Positions 31,496-40,004 of a stretch of DNA of 42,501 nt are shown here, piece after piece. The translations under genes and the position numbers were made by a program. The notes beneath the pieces were generated by a model. That model was not told the DNA's origin. It was given only the letters and a program-made list of their open reading frames with translations, and searched no databases. The stretch comes from Vibrio owensii CAIM 1854 = LMG 25443 (GTDB lineage Bacteria; Pseudomonadota; Gammaproteobacteria; Enterobacterales; Vibrionaceae), in the NCBI RefSeq assembly GCF_000817815.1, contig NZ_JPRD01000012.1, positions 1-42,501 of the forward strand, given 5' to 3'. Numbering within the stretch: the first letter of the stretch is position 1; each line of letters begins with the position of its first letter.

Positions 31496-32362
31496 TCAGT
31501 TTTTACATAAAATGACTTCGTCAATGCGCGATTCAATCGCTTTTATTGCTATTGTCACTGCCATCGGTACATGAGCTTGGTAGGGATGCAATACATAAAT
31601 TGGGTTCACCTTTGACGCTTTCGCACCGGGTACAGGTTCAAGAAGCGAGTTCGACTCCAACATAAAGTCAGGCAAAATACCAACGCCTAACCCCATTTCT
31701 AACAGACTGGCCACATCAAAGACGGTATTCGCTCGGTGCTTCACTGGATATTGAATTTGATGTTCTGGCTCCTTGGAAGCAAACGCATGGATAACAGGTT
31801 CAAGCTGCCAATGTTGAGCAATATAAGGCGCACTTTCAAAATCAGAATGCGCACCTTTCGCACGACACAAAACGTCACAAAACTGTCCTACTTTGCGCTG
31901 TTTAATGTTTGAATCGCCAGAAGCACCCACCCGTACCGCAAGATCGATATCCTGTTGAACGATATCCACATGCTTATCATCACTGATCAAATTTAACTGC
32001 ACATCAGAGTAATCAGCAAAAGCACTCGTTAAAGCAGGCAGCACTATTGAGCGCATTAATGCATGTGGCGCAGTGACGGTAAGCCTTCCCGTTGGCACTT
32101 GCTTTAACTCTGTGGCTTCTAACCACGCGACCTCTGCTTGCTTTGTCATTTGCGCGCACTGCTCGTAAAAGCGTTCACCCGTCGAGGTCAGAGTTTGCTT
32201 TCTGGTCGTACGTTTGAGTAAGCAAGTATCCAACTCTAGTTCGAGTTGCTTCAAAGCAGAGCTCAACACTGACTTAGAAAGCTCTAACTTATCCGCAGCT
32301 TTGGAGATTGAACCACACTCGACAATATGAACGAACAGAGACATCAAACGCAGCTTATTCAT
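31496..32362 (-). CDS. LysR-family regulator, divergent from a SnoaL-like gene
   Basis: A 288-residue regulator. The N-terminal helix-turn-helix (LMSLFVHIVECGSISKAADK, LELSKSVLSSALKQLE) is followed by the effector domain from about residue 90 (GRLTVTAPHALMRSIVLPAL). It resembles the CrgA/AaeR-like group (YhaJ/PecT-type start MNKLRLM-LFVHIVE). AAGGAAGGGCG precedes the ATG. It is divergent from the SnoaL-like gene, with a TGTTCT-N7-AGAACA dyad in between, and probably regulates it. Confidence 0.9.
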   Translation of the reverse strand: MNKLRLMSLFVHIVECGSISKAADKLELSKSVLSSALKQLELELDTCLLKRTTRKQTLTSTGERFYEQCAQMTKQAEVAWLEATELKQVPTGRLTVTAPHALMRSIVLPALTSAFADYSDVQLNLISDDKHVDIVQQDIDLAVRVGASGDSNIKQRKVGQFCDVLCRAKGAHSDFESAPYIAQHWQLEPVIHAFASKEPEHQIQYPVKHRANTVFDVASLLEMGLGVGILPDFMLESNSLLEPVPGAKASKVNPIYVLHPYQAHVPMAVTIAIKAIESRIDEVILCKN

Positions 32363-32375
32363 CGCCCTTCCTTAT

Positions 32376-32394
32376 TGTTCTTTTTTACAGAACA
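32376..32394. promoter_or_regulatory. candidate LysR operator dyad
   Basis: TGTTCT (32376-32381) and AGAACA (32389-32394) separated by 7 bp, in the 117-bp divergent region 14-32 bp upstream of the LysR start. Confidence 0.4.
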
Positions 32395-32479
32395 TTCAAT
32401 TCTTATTACTTTGTTTTTCTATCTCAATTCTAACCCTATGATTGCTACATAAACAAACACCAATCACAGGATATTCAGG

Positions 32480-32851
32480 ATGACTCAATCAGTTTTAGAA
32501 CGCGCTCAAGCAGGCATCTCAGCATGGCAAATCGCTTTCAATAATCAAGACGCTGCGGGCTGTGCAGCACAATACGCAGAAGATGCGGTTATGATTGCAA
32601 AACCATTTGGCACCTTTGAGGGACGTGAAGCGATCCAAGCATTCTGGCAAAACATCATGGACCAAGGTTTTAACAGCGTGGACTACACCAACACCAAGTG
32701 GGAAAAAGACAGTGAAAATGGCTACATTCTTACTTCAGATTGGACAATGAACAAAGCGTTTGGTGTCGTGCACAAAGAGTTATGGGAAATTCAAGAAGAT
32801 GGGTTGTCTCGCCTAACTTACGATGAATTCGAAGTGCTTGGCGAACGATAA
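32480..32851 (+). CDS. SnoaL-like/NTF2-fold protein
   Basis: A 123-residue protein of the NTF2-like superfamily (SnoaL/DUF4440 pattern): WQIAFNNQDAAGCAAQYAEDAVM, then FGTFEGREAIQAFWQNIMDQGF and C-terminal strands ending LTYDEFEVLG. Members are isomerases, hydrolases or ligand-binding proteins; the role here cannot be told. Divergent from and probably controlled by the LysR gene, and followed by a terminator. Confidence 0.82.
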   Translation: MTQSVLERAQAGISAWQIAFNNQDAAGCAAQYAEDAVMIAKPFGTFEGREAIQAFWQNIMDQGFNSVDYTNTKWEKDSENGYILTSDWTMNKAFGVVHKELWEIQEDGLSRLTYDEFEVLGER

Positions 32852-32872
32852 GCTTTAAGTCTTTCAGAATTA

Positions 32873-32905
32873 AAAAATCCCCAAGCCGAAACTTGGGGAT
32901 TTTTG
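32873..32905. terminator. bidirectional terminator (SnoaL-like gene / permease)
   Basis: AAAAATCCCCAAG/CTTGGGGATTTTT with a 6-nt loop and T-runs on both strands between two convergent genes. Confidence 0.92.
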
Positions 32906-32927
32906 TTTTTCAGTTTACTTAATTAAA

Positions 32928-34064
32928 TTAAGCAAAGATGAAGGTGTATAGGTAACCTGCGCCCATTGCCATCGTTAAGATAACGAATAGGAAGGCTGCA
33001 ATCATTTGGTTCTTAAAGATTGATTTCAACAAAATCACTTCTGTAAGACTTGCGCCTGCGCTACCAATGATAAGTGCCATTACCGAACCCAGTGCCATAC
33101 CTTTTTGTACTAGCGCCGCACTTAGTGGAATAACTGCCTCTGCACGGATGTACAATGGAATACCAATAATTGCTGCTACTGGAATCGCGTACCACTTCGC
33201 TTCACCTGCGTACTCCGCAATAAGATCCGTTGGGATGAAGCCGTAGATGAATGAACCAATCGCAATACCCATCATTAGGTAAGGGAACACTTGTTTGAAG
33301 TCTTTCCAAGTTGAGTGCCAAATACGTACCCAGCGGCTAGGCTCTTTTTCTTCCACGATGGTCGCTGTTGCACTACCGTCTGACGAGCAGCAAGACACTT
33401 CCACTTTAGGCTCTGCTTTTGGTGCACTATCACCACAACAAGATGTTTTCGCTACCACAGGCGCTGGCTCACTACAGCATGATGTTTTTGCTGCAACTGG
33501 TGCAGGTTCGCCACAAGCGCTGGTACCACAGCTTGATACCGGTTTCGTTTGTTCTTTTTTCTTGCTTGAATCACCGCAAGATGTACCACATGAAGAGGTG
33601 CCTGCTGCTTCGTACGCTTCTGGTTTTACGTAACGTTCAAAGCCTAGCTTTTCAAGAACATAGCCCGCAACCACAGACACTGTCATCGCGATAGCAAAGT
33701 AGAATACCGCTACCTTCCAACCAAAGGTCACTACAAACAAACCAATGATCACTGGGTTAAGTAGTGGACTAGCAAATAGGAACACCATCATAGGTCCAAA
33801 ACCTGCTCTTGCACGCAATAAACCTTTCAAGAAAGGAATGGTCGAACACGAACAGAAAGGCGTAATCGAACCTAATAGCGCAGCAATGAAGTAACCTTTA
33901 CCCTTTTTCGAGCTCAGGATAGATTGAATTTTTTCTGGCGTTAGAAAGTCTTGCAACACTCCCACTATGTAGCTAATTGCTAGGAATAGGATGATAAGTT
34001 CGGTTGCTAGAAACGCAAACATATCAAGCGCTTCCTTAGCCATGGTCATGATTTCTGGATTCAT
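32928..34064 (-). CDS. Cys-rich permease, probable Cu/Zn-type efflux transporter (SO_0444-like, PF03773)
   Basis: A 378-residue permease with about eight helices in two halves. The N-terminal half carries GSITPFCSCSTIPFLKGLL (Cys71, Cys73), the hallmark of the PF03773/DUF318 permeases. The halves are joined by a hydrophilic loop (residues 155-230) that contains ten Cys as CG-x2-CG and CC pairs in repeats of SCC(S/G)(E/D)xAPV. That loop could bind soft metals such as Cu, Zn or As. The gene is divergent from an ArsR-type regulator and a SigZ-type sigma factor. Efflux of a thiol-reactive metal is inferred from family and context. Confidence 0.85.
   Translation of the reverse strand: MNPEIMTMAKEALDMFAFLATELIILFLAISYIVGVLQDFLTPEKIQSILSSKKGKGYFIAALLGSITPFCSCSTIPFLKGLLRARAGFGPMMVFLFASPLLNPVIIGLFVVTFGWKVAVFYFAIAMTVSVVAGYVLEKLGFERYVKPEAYEAAGTSSCGTSCGDSSKKKEQTKPVSSCGTSACGEPAPVAAKTSCCSEPAPVVAKTSCCGDSAPKAEPKVEVSCCSSDGSATATIVEEKEPSRWVRIWHSTWKDFKQVFPYLMMGIAIGSFIYGFIPTDLIAEYAGEAKWYAIPVAAIIGIPLYIRAEAVIPLSAALVQKGMALGSVMALIIGSAGASLTEVILLKSIFKNQMIAAFLFVILTMAMGAGYLYTFIFA
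33381..33604 (-). repeat. Cys-rich coding repeat in the permease loop
   Basis: Encodes Cys pairs at residues 159/163, 179/184, 196/197, 209/210 and 225/226. Two neighbouring units EPAPV(A/V)AKTSCC are near-identical in protein and similar in DNA, showing local duplication. Confidence 0.75.
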
Positions 34065-34175
34065 ATTGATTCTCCTACTGATGTCACATCAGTAACTGTA
34101 AATTTCCTAATGAAGCTGAACTCTTCATTTCTATTTTTCTCGAATTATAGAATTAAAAATCGACGCGTCAACCAT

Positions 34176-34201
34176 TATATTTCGACAAATATCGAAATAT
34201 A
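34176..34201. promoter_or_regulatory. 26-bp palindrome, candidate ArsR operator
   Basis: TATATTTCGA (34176-34185) and TCGAAATATA (34192-34201), perfect 10-bp arms with a 6-bp spacer, 140 bp upstream of arsR and 112 bp upstream of the permease. A related half-site ATCGAAATGTAT lies at 34276-34287, echoing ATCGAAATATAT at 34191-34202. The AT-rich dyad form is typical of ArsR/SmtB operators. Confidence 0.6.
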
Positions 34202-34315
34202 TTTTAAAGTCTTAATAATCAATTAATTAACTATGGAATTTTTCTTGTTTGCTATTCACCCACACTTTCACTATCATCGAAATGTATTTATCGTCTGTCA
34301 TTCCAAGAGGTCAGT

Positions 34316-34609
34316 ATGGAACTCGAAGCTGTAGCAAAAGCGCTCAAAGAGCTAGGACACCCTACCCGTTTATGTATCTATAAAGAGGTGGTCAAAGCAG
34401 GCTATGAAGGAATCGCGGTAGGTGGCGTACAAGATAAACTTGGTATTCCAGCCTCTACCCTTTCTCATCACATTTCGAGCCTAGCCTCAGCCGGCTTAAT
34501 CAGTCAGCGTCGTGAAGGTCGTACTTTATATTGTGTTGCTGAGTATGAATGCTTAGACACGGTTATTGGTTTCTTGCGTGACGAGTGTTGCATCAATGAA
34601 AACTGCTAA
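34316..34609 (+). CDS. ArsR-family metalloregulator
   Basis: A 97-residue winged-helix repressor: KALKELGHPTRLCIYKEV, then the recognition helix IPASTLSHHISSLASAGLIS and wing RREGRTLYC. A single Cys sits in the LC helix and a Cys trio at the C-terminus (ECCINENC: Cys91, 92, 97), likely a thiol sensor for soft metals or metalloids. Preceded by AGAGGT. Its last 14 bases overlap the sigma-factor gene. Divergent from the permease and expected to repress both via the upstream palindrome (inference). Confidence 0.92.
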   Translation: MELEAVAKALKELGHPTRLCIYKEVVKAGYEGIAVGGVQDKLGIPASTLSHHISSLASAGLISQRREGRTLYCVAEYECLDTVIGFLRDECCINENC

Positions 34610-35156
34610 CCTCGAATCAATTTGGAGCGAATATGAGCACGCTATTCATGCGTTCTTGCGCTCGAAAGTCAGCAATGAAGATGATGTAGACGACTTAAAG
34701 CAAGAGATTTTGCTTAAGACTTATCAAAACCTTGCGGATATTCGTGATGTATCAAGCGTCAAATCTTGGCTCTTCCAAATCGCGAATAACGCCATCATCG
34801 ATTTCTACCGTAAACGCGCTCGAAATCAGCGTGATAATGACCTCGTTGCTGACGATCTTTGGTTTGAAGAGCAAGAATCAAACCTGAAACAAGAACTGTC
34901 AAAGTGCATTGCGCCGTTTGTGCAAGCATTACCAGATGAGCAATCGCAACTGCTCTCTTCTATTGAGCTTGAAGGCATGAGCCAGAAGAAGTTAGCCGAA
35001 GAGCAAGGTATCAGCTACTCAACCCTCAAATCGCGCGTACAGAGAGGACGTGTCGAATTGAAAAAGCTATTTGAAGAATGTTGCAGTTTCTCGTTCGACA
35101 AACAAGGTCGTATGACAGATTGCAACCAAAACGGTGCTTCTTGCGATAAATGTTAA
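34596..35156 (+). CDS. sigZ: SigZ-type RNA polymerase sigma factor with Cys-rich tail
   Basis: A 186-residue ECF-like sigma factor. Region 2 near residues 10-80 (YEHAIHAFLRSKV, DDVDDLKQEILLKTYQNL, VKSWLFQIANNAIIDFYRKR) and region 4 near 115-160 (LPDEQSQLLSSIELEGMSQKKLAEEQGISYSTLKSRVQRGR). The C-terminus has CCSFSFDKQGRMTDC and ends CDKC, the SigZ-type tail, so Cys162, 163, 176, 183 and 186 may bind metal and gate activity. The start ATG overlaps arsR by 14 bases. No anti-sigma gene is adjacent, so direct metal sensing by the tail is possible (inference). Confidence 0.85.
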   Translation: MKTANLESIWSEYEHAIHAFLRSKVSNEDDVDDLKQEILLKTYQNLADIRDVSSVKSWLFQIANNAIIDFYRKRARNQRDNDLVADDLWFEEQESNLKQELSKCIAPFVQALPDEQSQLLSSIELEGMSQKKLAEEQGISYSTLKSRVQRGRVELKKLFEECCSFSFDKQGRMTDCNQNGASCDKC

Positions 35157-35198
35157 TCCCTCGCTGAATGCCCACCTCACAATGAATACCGATAGCTT

Positions 35199-35220
35199 GG
35201 CGGCTCGTTATTGAGTCGCC
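35199..35220 (+). terminator. hairpin after sigZ, weak terminator
   Basis: GGCGGCTC/GAGTCGCC with one G-T wobble and a 6-nt loop; no clear T-run. Confidence 0.4.
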
Positions 35221-35331
35221 TATCCATGAACTCAATCACAGCTTTATCTCTTCATCCGCTCTCTCATTTGCTATCTTGCTGAATAGTAAGCTTTACTTCT
35301 CCTGCTTTAAGGAAGAAGGAAGCTCATTTTT

Positions 35332-35775
35332 ATGATCTCACTAAGAGAACTCACCAAAGAAAACTATCTAGATTGTATTCGCCTCAATCTTCACCCAGAA
35401 CAAGAAGAAAACCTTGCCTCCAACGCGATTACGATTGCTCAGTCACGCTTTGAAACCGACTACCGATTGAAAGTGATTTATGAGCAAGAGACGGTGATCG
35501 GTTTGCTTGCGTTTTGCCATGAAGACGAGCCGCTTGATTGCTCCATTTACTGGCTGTTCCGCTTTATGATCGACAAAGATCACCAGAACAAAAGCTATGG
35601 AAAGCAAGTACTCAACTTGTTAGTTGAAGAAGTGAAACAACTCGGCGGGAAAACCTTATTCACGATGCATAAACCCGCCAATCAGCAGACAGGTAAGCTT
35701 TATAGTGCGTTCGGATTTCAAGAGGATGGCATCCTCGATGATGGTGACATATCACTACGATTAGTGCTTTCTTAA
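35332..35775 (+). CDS. GNAT-family N-acetyltransferase
   Basis: A 147-residue GNAT enzyme. N-terminal LRELTKENYLDCIRLNL, central strand WLFRFMIDKDHQNKSYGKQVLNLLVEEVK with the acetyl-CoA loop (Q-N-K-S-Y-G-K), and C-terminal LYSAFGFQEDGILDDGDI. The start and domain order resemble spermine/spermidine acetyltransferases of the BltD/PaiA kind. Substrate uncertain. Shine-Dalgarno AAGGAAG is present but rather far from the ATG. Confidence 0.87.
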   Translation: MISLRELTKENYLDCIRLNLHPEQEENLASNAITIAQSRFETDYRLKVIYEQETVIGLLAFCHEDEPLDCSIYWLFRFMIDKDHQNKSYGKQVLNLLVEEVKQLGGKTLFTMHKPANQQTGKLYSAFGFQEDGILDDGDISLRLVLS

Positions 35776-35809
35776 TCCAGTATGAACCCAAAACGGGAAG
35801 TTCTGGCTT

Positions 35810-36690
35810 TTACACCTGTTTATCAAACCATTCGGTCACCAACGCCACCAGCTTTTGATGCACAGGACTTAACGTATTGCCTCGCTTTAGTAACACATAG
35901 CCTGCACGACCTTCGTTTGCCATAAAATCGATGTTTAACGGGACAAACTCGCCTTTCTCATCATGAGCTTGCACTAAATGATGAGGAAGCAAGGCAAAGC
36001 CATCATTTTTCAATAATCGCATCAACGCATCGATGTTACTGATTCGGGAGATGTTTGGTGACATAACCTGTTGATTACCAAGTGCACTGGTGCTGAAATT
36101 CTCTGCAATGTATTGATGATGTGACGCGAGATCCTGCAGAGTCACCACAGGTTTCTGCGCTATCGGACTTTACTGATAAACCTCGGATAGCCCAAGTTAA
36201 TAAACGACATCCCTTCGGTTGGGAACGCTTTACCGCTGTTAAGTACCACCGCAAAATCCGCTTGTTTCGTCATGAGCATTTCTAACGCTTCATCTCGGCT
36301 GCGATGTAACCAATGAATCGCTGTACTCTTGTATTGCTTGCGCAAAGAAAGATCGATGTCCGCTATTGCATCACACGGTACTGACATGTCGTGACAAATC
36401 GTTATCTCCGGAACATCCCCTTGAGAGTAGCTGTCACAGGAAAGCTCTAAAGACTGCATTTGGTAAAGAATGTGCTTGGCTTGAGTAAGTAACGTAGCTC
36501 CGACCTCCGTCAAGACTGGTATCCTTCCTTTGCGTTCAAACAAGATCACATCCCAATCAATTTCTAGATCGCTGACTTGGTGGTGTAGCGTCGCTCTGTC
36601 TTTCCCGATTACCCTTGCGGCTTGGCTAAATGATCCATGCTCTGCGACAGCAACAAATGCAGTAAGTTGGTCAAAACTGGCTCTAGGCAT
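35810..36690 (-). pseudogene. LysR-family regulator broken by a one-base frameshift
   Basis: Two frames together make one LysR protein. The N-terminal frame (start ATG 36690, GAGG upstream) has the helix-turn-helix ASFDQLTAFVAVAEHGSFSQ, AARVIGKDRATLHHQVSDLE, and runs into a stop soon after GYPRFISK. The next frame then continues in register as SPIAQKPVVTLQDLASHHQY, the usual continuation of a LysR effector domain, to a stop at 35810. Adding one A in the AAA run (complement of TTT at 36169-36171) restores a 293-residue LysR, exactly the family length. It may be a true pseudogene, a sequencing error in a short homopolymer, or, less likely, programmed frameshifting. Divergent from the acylase gene. 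Confidence 0.85.
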
Positions 36691-36781
36691 AGGAAGATCC
36701 TCAAACAATAAACCCGTTTATCTTAGCTCAATCCAAACCACTTTGTTGCAAAATCTGCAACATAACTGAGATTACATGGTG

Positions 36782-36810
36782 AATACGAAGCGTAATAATG
36801 ACTTCGTATT
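36782..36810. promoter_or_regulatory. 9-bp inverted repeat before the acylase gene
   Basis: AATACGAAG (36782-36790) and CTTCGTATT (36802-36810), perfect, 11-bp spacer, 22-51 bp before the ATG at 36833. It may be a LysR operator or an mRNA stem. Confidence 0.5.
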
Positions 36811-36832
36811 GAAACGTTACGAGGGCAATTCA

Positions 36833-37879
36833 ATGAAAGGTTTTAGCAAAAAAGTACTTCTAGCAGCATCAGTCGCAATGGCAGTTGGCAGCATCTCTAC
36901 TGCAGCAAATGCGTGTTCACGTTTGGTTTGGGAGACTCAAGACCACGGTGTATTTGTCTCTCGAACTATGGATTGGATGGAAGCCAATCAGCCAACCATT
37001 GATGTTCGTCACGCGGGCCAAACCTACAGCGGCTACGATAAAGACGATGCGCTTACATGGACATCGAAATACGCCTCTATCGGTGTGAGTATTTACGGCG
37101 TTGGCATTATTGATGGCTTTAACGAGAAAGGCTTTGCGGCGAATGCTCTGTTCTTGGATGAAGAAAACCCAGGCGCACCACAAGCGGGAAAACAACAAAT
37201 TGAAAACTCCCGCTTTGTCACCTATTTGATTGATAGCTTTGCATCCGTTGATGAAGCATTGAAGAATCTAGATTCAATCCAAATCCAACAGTTCAGCCAC
37301 AATGGCATCGAAATGAAGGGACATTACTCACTTGGTGACTCTGCTGTGTTGGAATACATCGACGGCGCTTGCCAAGTGCATCATGGCAAACAATATGACG
37401 TGATGACTAACAGCCCAGAGTACGCGCAACACTTGAAAAACTGGCAAGAAGCACAACCAAAAGAGAAGAGTGATGTAAATGGTGAGTTCCCGTTCCCGGG
37501 CAACATCAACTCTGCTCAGCGCTTTATCTGGAACAGCTACATGAAAGATCAGCTTAAAGAGCCTAGCAGCTACACCAATGGCATTGCGAAACTGGATAGT
37601 GTGACCTACAAAATCCCATTGGATGCGGCAAACCGCCCAGTGAATGGCGAAATGCGTGGCTATGCAACCATCTATGGTTTGGTGTACAACCTAGACCAAA
37701 AAGTAATGAACGTGCGTTACCAGTATGACGACAGTTATACACAGTACTCAGTGGACTTTAATAAGTTGAATGACGGACATAACTACACCATCAAAGCCGA
37801 CTTACCGGATCTGTTTGGTGACATTTCATCTCGCTTAGAAAAAGGCGATGGCGTCATGGGTCAGCACTTAGTGAAATAA
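36833..37879 (+). CDS. choloylglycine hydrolase-family acylase (penicillin V acylase/bile-salt hydrolase type)
   Basis: A 348-residue Ntn hydrolase. Signal peptide ends ANA, exposing Cys28 (CSRLVWETQ) as N-terminal nucleophile. Further family blocks are SRTMDWME (with Arg and Asp), GIIDGFNEKGFAANALFLDE, and the C-terminal region NVRYQYDDSYTQYSVDFNKL. It hydrolyses an amide of an acylated substrate such as a bile salt, penicillin V or acyl-homoserine lactone; the choice cannot be made from sequence alone. The leader suggests a periplasmic location, unlike the cytosolic Gram-positive enzymes. ATG 36833 has GAGGG upstream. Divergent from the broken LysR gene. Confidence 0.9.
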   Translation: MKGFSKKVLLAASVAMAVGSISTAANACSRLVWETQDHGVFVSRTMDWMEANQPTIDVRHAGQTYSGYDKDDALTWTSKYASIGVSIYGVGIIDGFNEKGFAANALFLDEENPGAPQAGKQQIENSRFVTYLIDSFASVDEALKNLDSIQIQQFSHNGIEMKGHYSLGDSAVLEYIDGACQVHHGKQYDVMTNSPEYAQHLKNWQEAQPKEKSDVNGEFPFPGNINSAQRFIWNSYMKDQLKEPSSYTNGIAKLDSVTYKIPLDAANRPVNGEMRGYATIYGLVYNLDQKVMNVRYQYDDSYTQYSVDFNKLNDGHNYTIKADLPDLFGDISSRLEKGDGVMGQHLVK

Positions 37880-37934
37880 CTCAGATTACGTAAAAAACAG
37901 AACTTGAAAGGTGTGTGGACAAAAGCACCATTCA

Positions 37935-37961
37935 AAAAGCGCCGACATGTTCGGCGCTTTT
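37935..37961. terminator. bidirectional terminator (acylase / AraC gene)
   Basis: AAAAAGCGCCGA/TCGGCGCTTTT with a short loop, between convergent genes, with T-rich sides on both strands. Confidence 0.88.
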
Positions 37962-37981
37962 CCTTTCTATTCGTTTTGTGC

Positions 37982-38980
37982 TTAATGACACTGGTCTCGA
38001 TAATACCCGGGAGATATTCCCTTCCAAGCGCTGTAAGCTCGAATAAATGAGTTCGCTTCTTGAAATCCCAGTAGGAAGGAGATTTCACCCAGTGACATTT
38101 GAGACTTCTCTAAATAGTGATCGGCAAGCTCCGCCCGTACCATTTGCAGCACGGATTGATAACTTTCAGCTTCTGCGGTGAGCTTACGCTGCAATGTACG
38201 TTTACTCATTGCCAGTTTGTCCGCGACCATTTCAATAGCACTGTTCCCCGCGGGTAATGACTCGACCAAGACTGCTCGAACACGTTCTACTGTTGAGGCA
38301 CTGGCATCAAGATCTTTTAGCTTTTGGTTCAACCCTTGTTCGAAAAAGCCCCACATTTGCGCATTTGAAGTCACGAACGGATGCACTGCGTCTTCCGCTT
38401 TAAATCGCACCTCTACGCTATCACCTTTGACCAACGGGCAACCAAAGTAAGCTTGGTATTCCTCAAGGTTGTTGGGAAGCTCAGGCAACGTAACTTGTAG
38501 CGGTTGAATCCGCTTTCTCGTCGCTAAACGTGCTAACTGGGTAAAGAACACCACTTCTGTCAAAGCCAAAGATTTAGGTAGAGCTTGTCGTTGGCCATAG
38601 CAACTGATGCTGAGTTTTGTTTCTTTTTCGGAAACGTCTAACGTCATTACCATAGGTCCAATCAACGGCTTATATTGCTGAATCCGTTTGAGTGCGGTGT
38701 TCAAGTTCGGACTGCAAATAGCGGCAAAAATTGGGGCGTCAAACCCCTCAACCGACATATGTTCAGCAAGGAGCAACGGTATCTCACGCTCACCAGACGC
38801 TTGTTCAACTCCGACCCAAAGCTGAAAGTACTCATTTGGGCTAAGCGTTGCCTTTTCTCGATTGAACAAGTCGGCAGGTAACTTGGCGTATGCCAGCACC
38901 AGTTGTGGATCGATATCCATATCGTTAAGCAGCACTTTCCAGCTCTGAGACACAGTGAATTGACTCGCTCGCTTGATCAT
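37982..38980 (-). CDS. AraC-family regulator, ArgR/OruR-like type
   Basis: A 332-residue regulator. N-terminal effector domain of the Arabinose_bd/PF12625 kind (residues about 15-200: YAKLPADLFNREKATLSPNE, YFQLWVGVEQASG) and C-terminal AraC helix-turn-helix (AIEMVADKLAMSKRTLQRKL and SLGEISFLLGFQEANSFIRA). It is the second gene after the SDR on the same strand with a 9-bp gap, so it is co-transcribed with that enzyme and probably regulates it or a wider pathway. AGGAATC precedes its ATG. Confidence 0.9.
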   Translation of the reverse strand: MIKRASQFTVSQSWKVLLNDMDIDPQLVLAYAKLPADLFNREKATLSPNEYFQLWVGVEQASGEREIPLLLAEHMSVEGFDAPIFAAICSPNLNTALKRIQQYKPLIGPMVMTLDVSEKETKLSISCYGQRQALPKSLALTEVVFFTQLARLATRKRIQPLQVTLPELPNNLEEYQAYFGCPLVKGDSVEVRFKAEDAVHPFVTSNAQMWGFFEQGLNQKLKDLDASASTVERVRAVLVESLPAGNSAIEMVADKLAMSKRTLQRKLTAEAESYQSVLQMVRAELADHYLEKSQMSLGEISFLLGFQEANSFIRAYSAWKGISPGYYRDQCH

Positions 38981-38989
38981 ATTTGATTC

Positions 38990-39769
38990 CTAAGCACTTT
39001 TTTCCATGGTTTGACGCGATATTTTTAGCACCAATTTTCTCGGTAGGAAAGGCACAATCCATTCAAGCATGAACTTCAAACCACCTTCGTTGAATGCCAC
39101 CAACTTGCCCTGTTCCATCGCATTGTAACCACACTCTGCAACAGAACGAGGAGACTTGGCATTTTTAAACACTTCCACACCTTGCAAATCCCCGGCAGCA
39201 ACAAAACCCGTCGCTACCGCCCCCGGACACAACGCTGTCGCCGTTACACTGGTGTCTCTGAGCTCTTCCGCTATCGCTTGAGTAAACGAAGTAACATAAG
39301 CCTTGGTTGCGTAGTACACGGCCTGTAATGGACCCGGCATAAACGATGCCGTTGATGACACATTTAAAATCTTACCGCGATTGCGCGCCACCATGCCTTG
39401 CAGATACAGGTGCGTCAGATTGGTTAACGTCACCATATTAAGTTGCATCATAGCTTGGTCCGCCACCAGTTCGCGTTCATGGAACTTTCCGTGTCCACCA
39501 AAGCCTGCATTGTTAATCAGCACATCAATTTGCAAGCCTTGCGCTTCGGTTTGCTCAAACACACGTGCAGCAGAATCAGCCTGAGTCAAATCCTCTGCAA
39601 TCACAGCAACCTGAACCTTGTGTTTATCGCGAAGCTCTGATGCCAGTGCCTCTAGCTTGTCTTTAGAGCGGGCAACAAGCACTAAGTCTCTCCCCTTCTC
39701 GGCGTGTATACGCGCTAATTCTTCACCGATACCACCTGATGCGCCTGTAATTAATGCTGTATTTGTCAT
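38990..39769 (-). CDS. short-chain dehydrogenase/reductase
   Basis: A 259-residue classical SDR: TGASGGIG near residues 8-15, then VLVARSKDKLEAL with a basic residue indicating NADP(H), NNAGFGGHG, catalytic Ser in NVSSTAS and YYATKAY with the Tyr/Lys pair. The basic C-terminus (FLPRKLVLKISRQTMEKSA) and pattern resemble the DltE/YqjQ-like SDRs. Substrate unknown. First gene of an operon with the AraC regulator. AGGACAAGCAC precedes the ATG. Confidence 0.9.
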   Translation of the reverse strand: MTNTALITGASGGIGEELARIHAEKGRDLVLVARSKDKLEALASELRDKHKVQVAVIAEDLTQADSAARVFEQTEAQGLQIDVLINNAGFGGHGKFHERELVADQAMMQLNMVTLTNLTHLYLQGMVARNRGKILNVSSTASFMPGPLQAVYYATKAYVTSFTQAIAEELRDTSVTATALCPGAVATGFVAAGDLQGVEVFKNAKSPRSVAECGYNAMEQGKLVAFNEGGLKFMLEWIVPFLPRKLVLKISRQTMEKSA

Positions 39770-40004
39770 GTGCTTGTCCTCTTAGTATGAGCTAACGTCG
39801 TTGTTGGTATGGATAAAGTTTATGCAATCCAATCGCGCCACACACTGGCAGAAGATGACATCTTACTTGCCGATCGTGCCAGCCTGATTAAAGACCGTTG
39901 ATTACATAAATTTATTACAATGAGAACAAATGATAATTTTTGGATAAAGATTGAACTAGCTAATATGCTTTGAACAGGATGAACACACAGAAGAGGCAAA
40001 GGTT

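Noticed and set aside
35810..36148. Second half of the LysR gene as an independent small gene starting at a GTG
   Set aside because: No ribosome-binding site, and it continues the LysR effector domain in exact register with the upstream frame.
36160..36180. Programmed -1 frameshifting at the LysR break
   Set aside because: The AGTAAAG context is not a canonical slippery heptamer and no downstream stem was found; a lost base is simpler.
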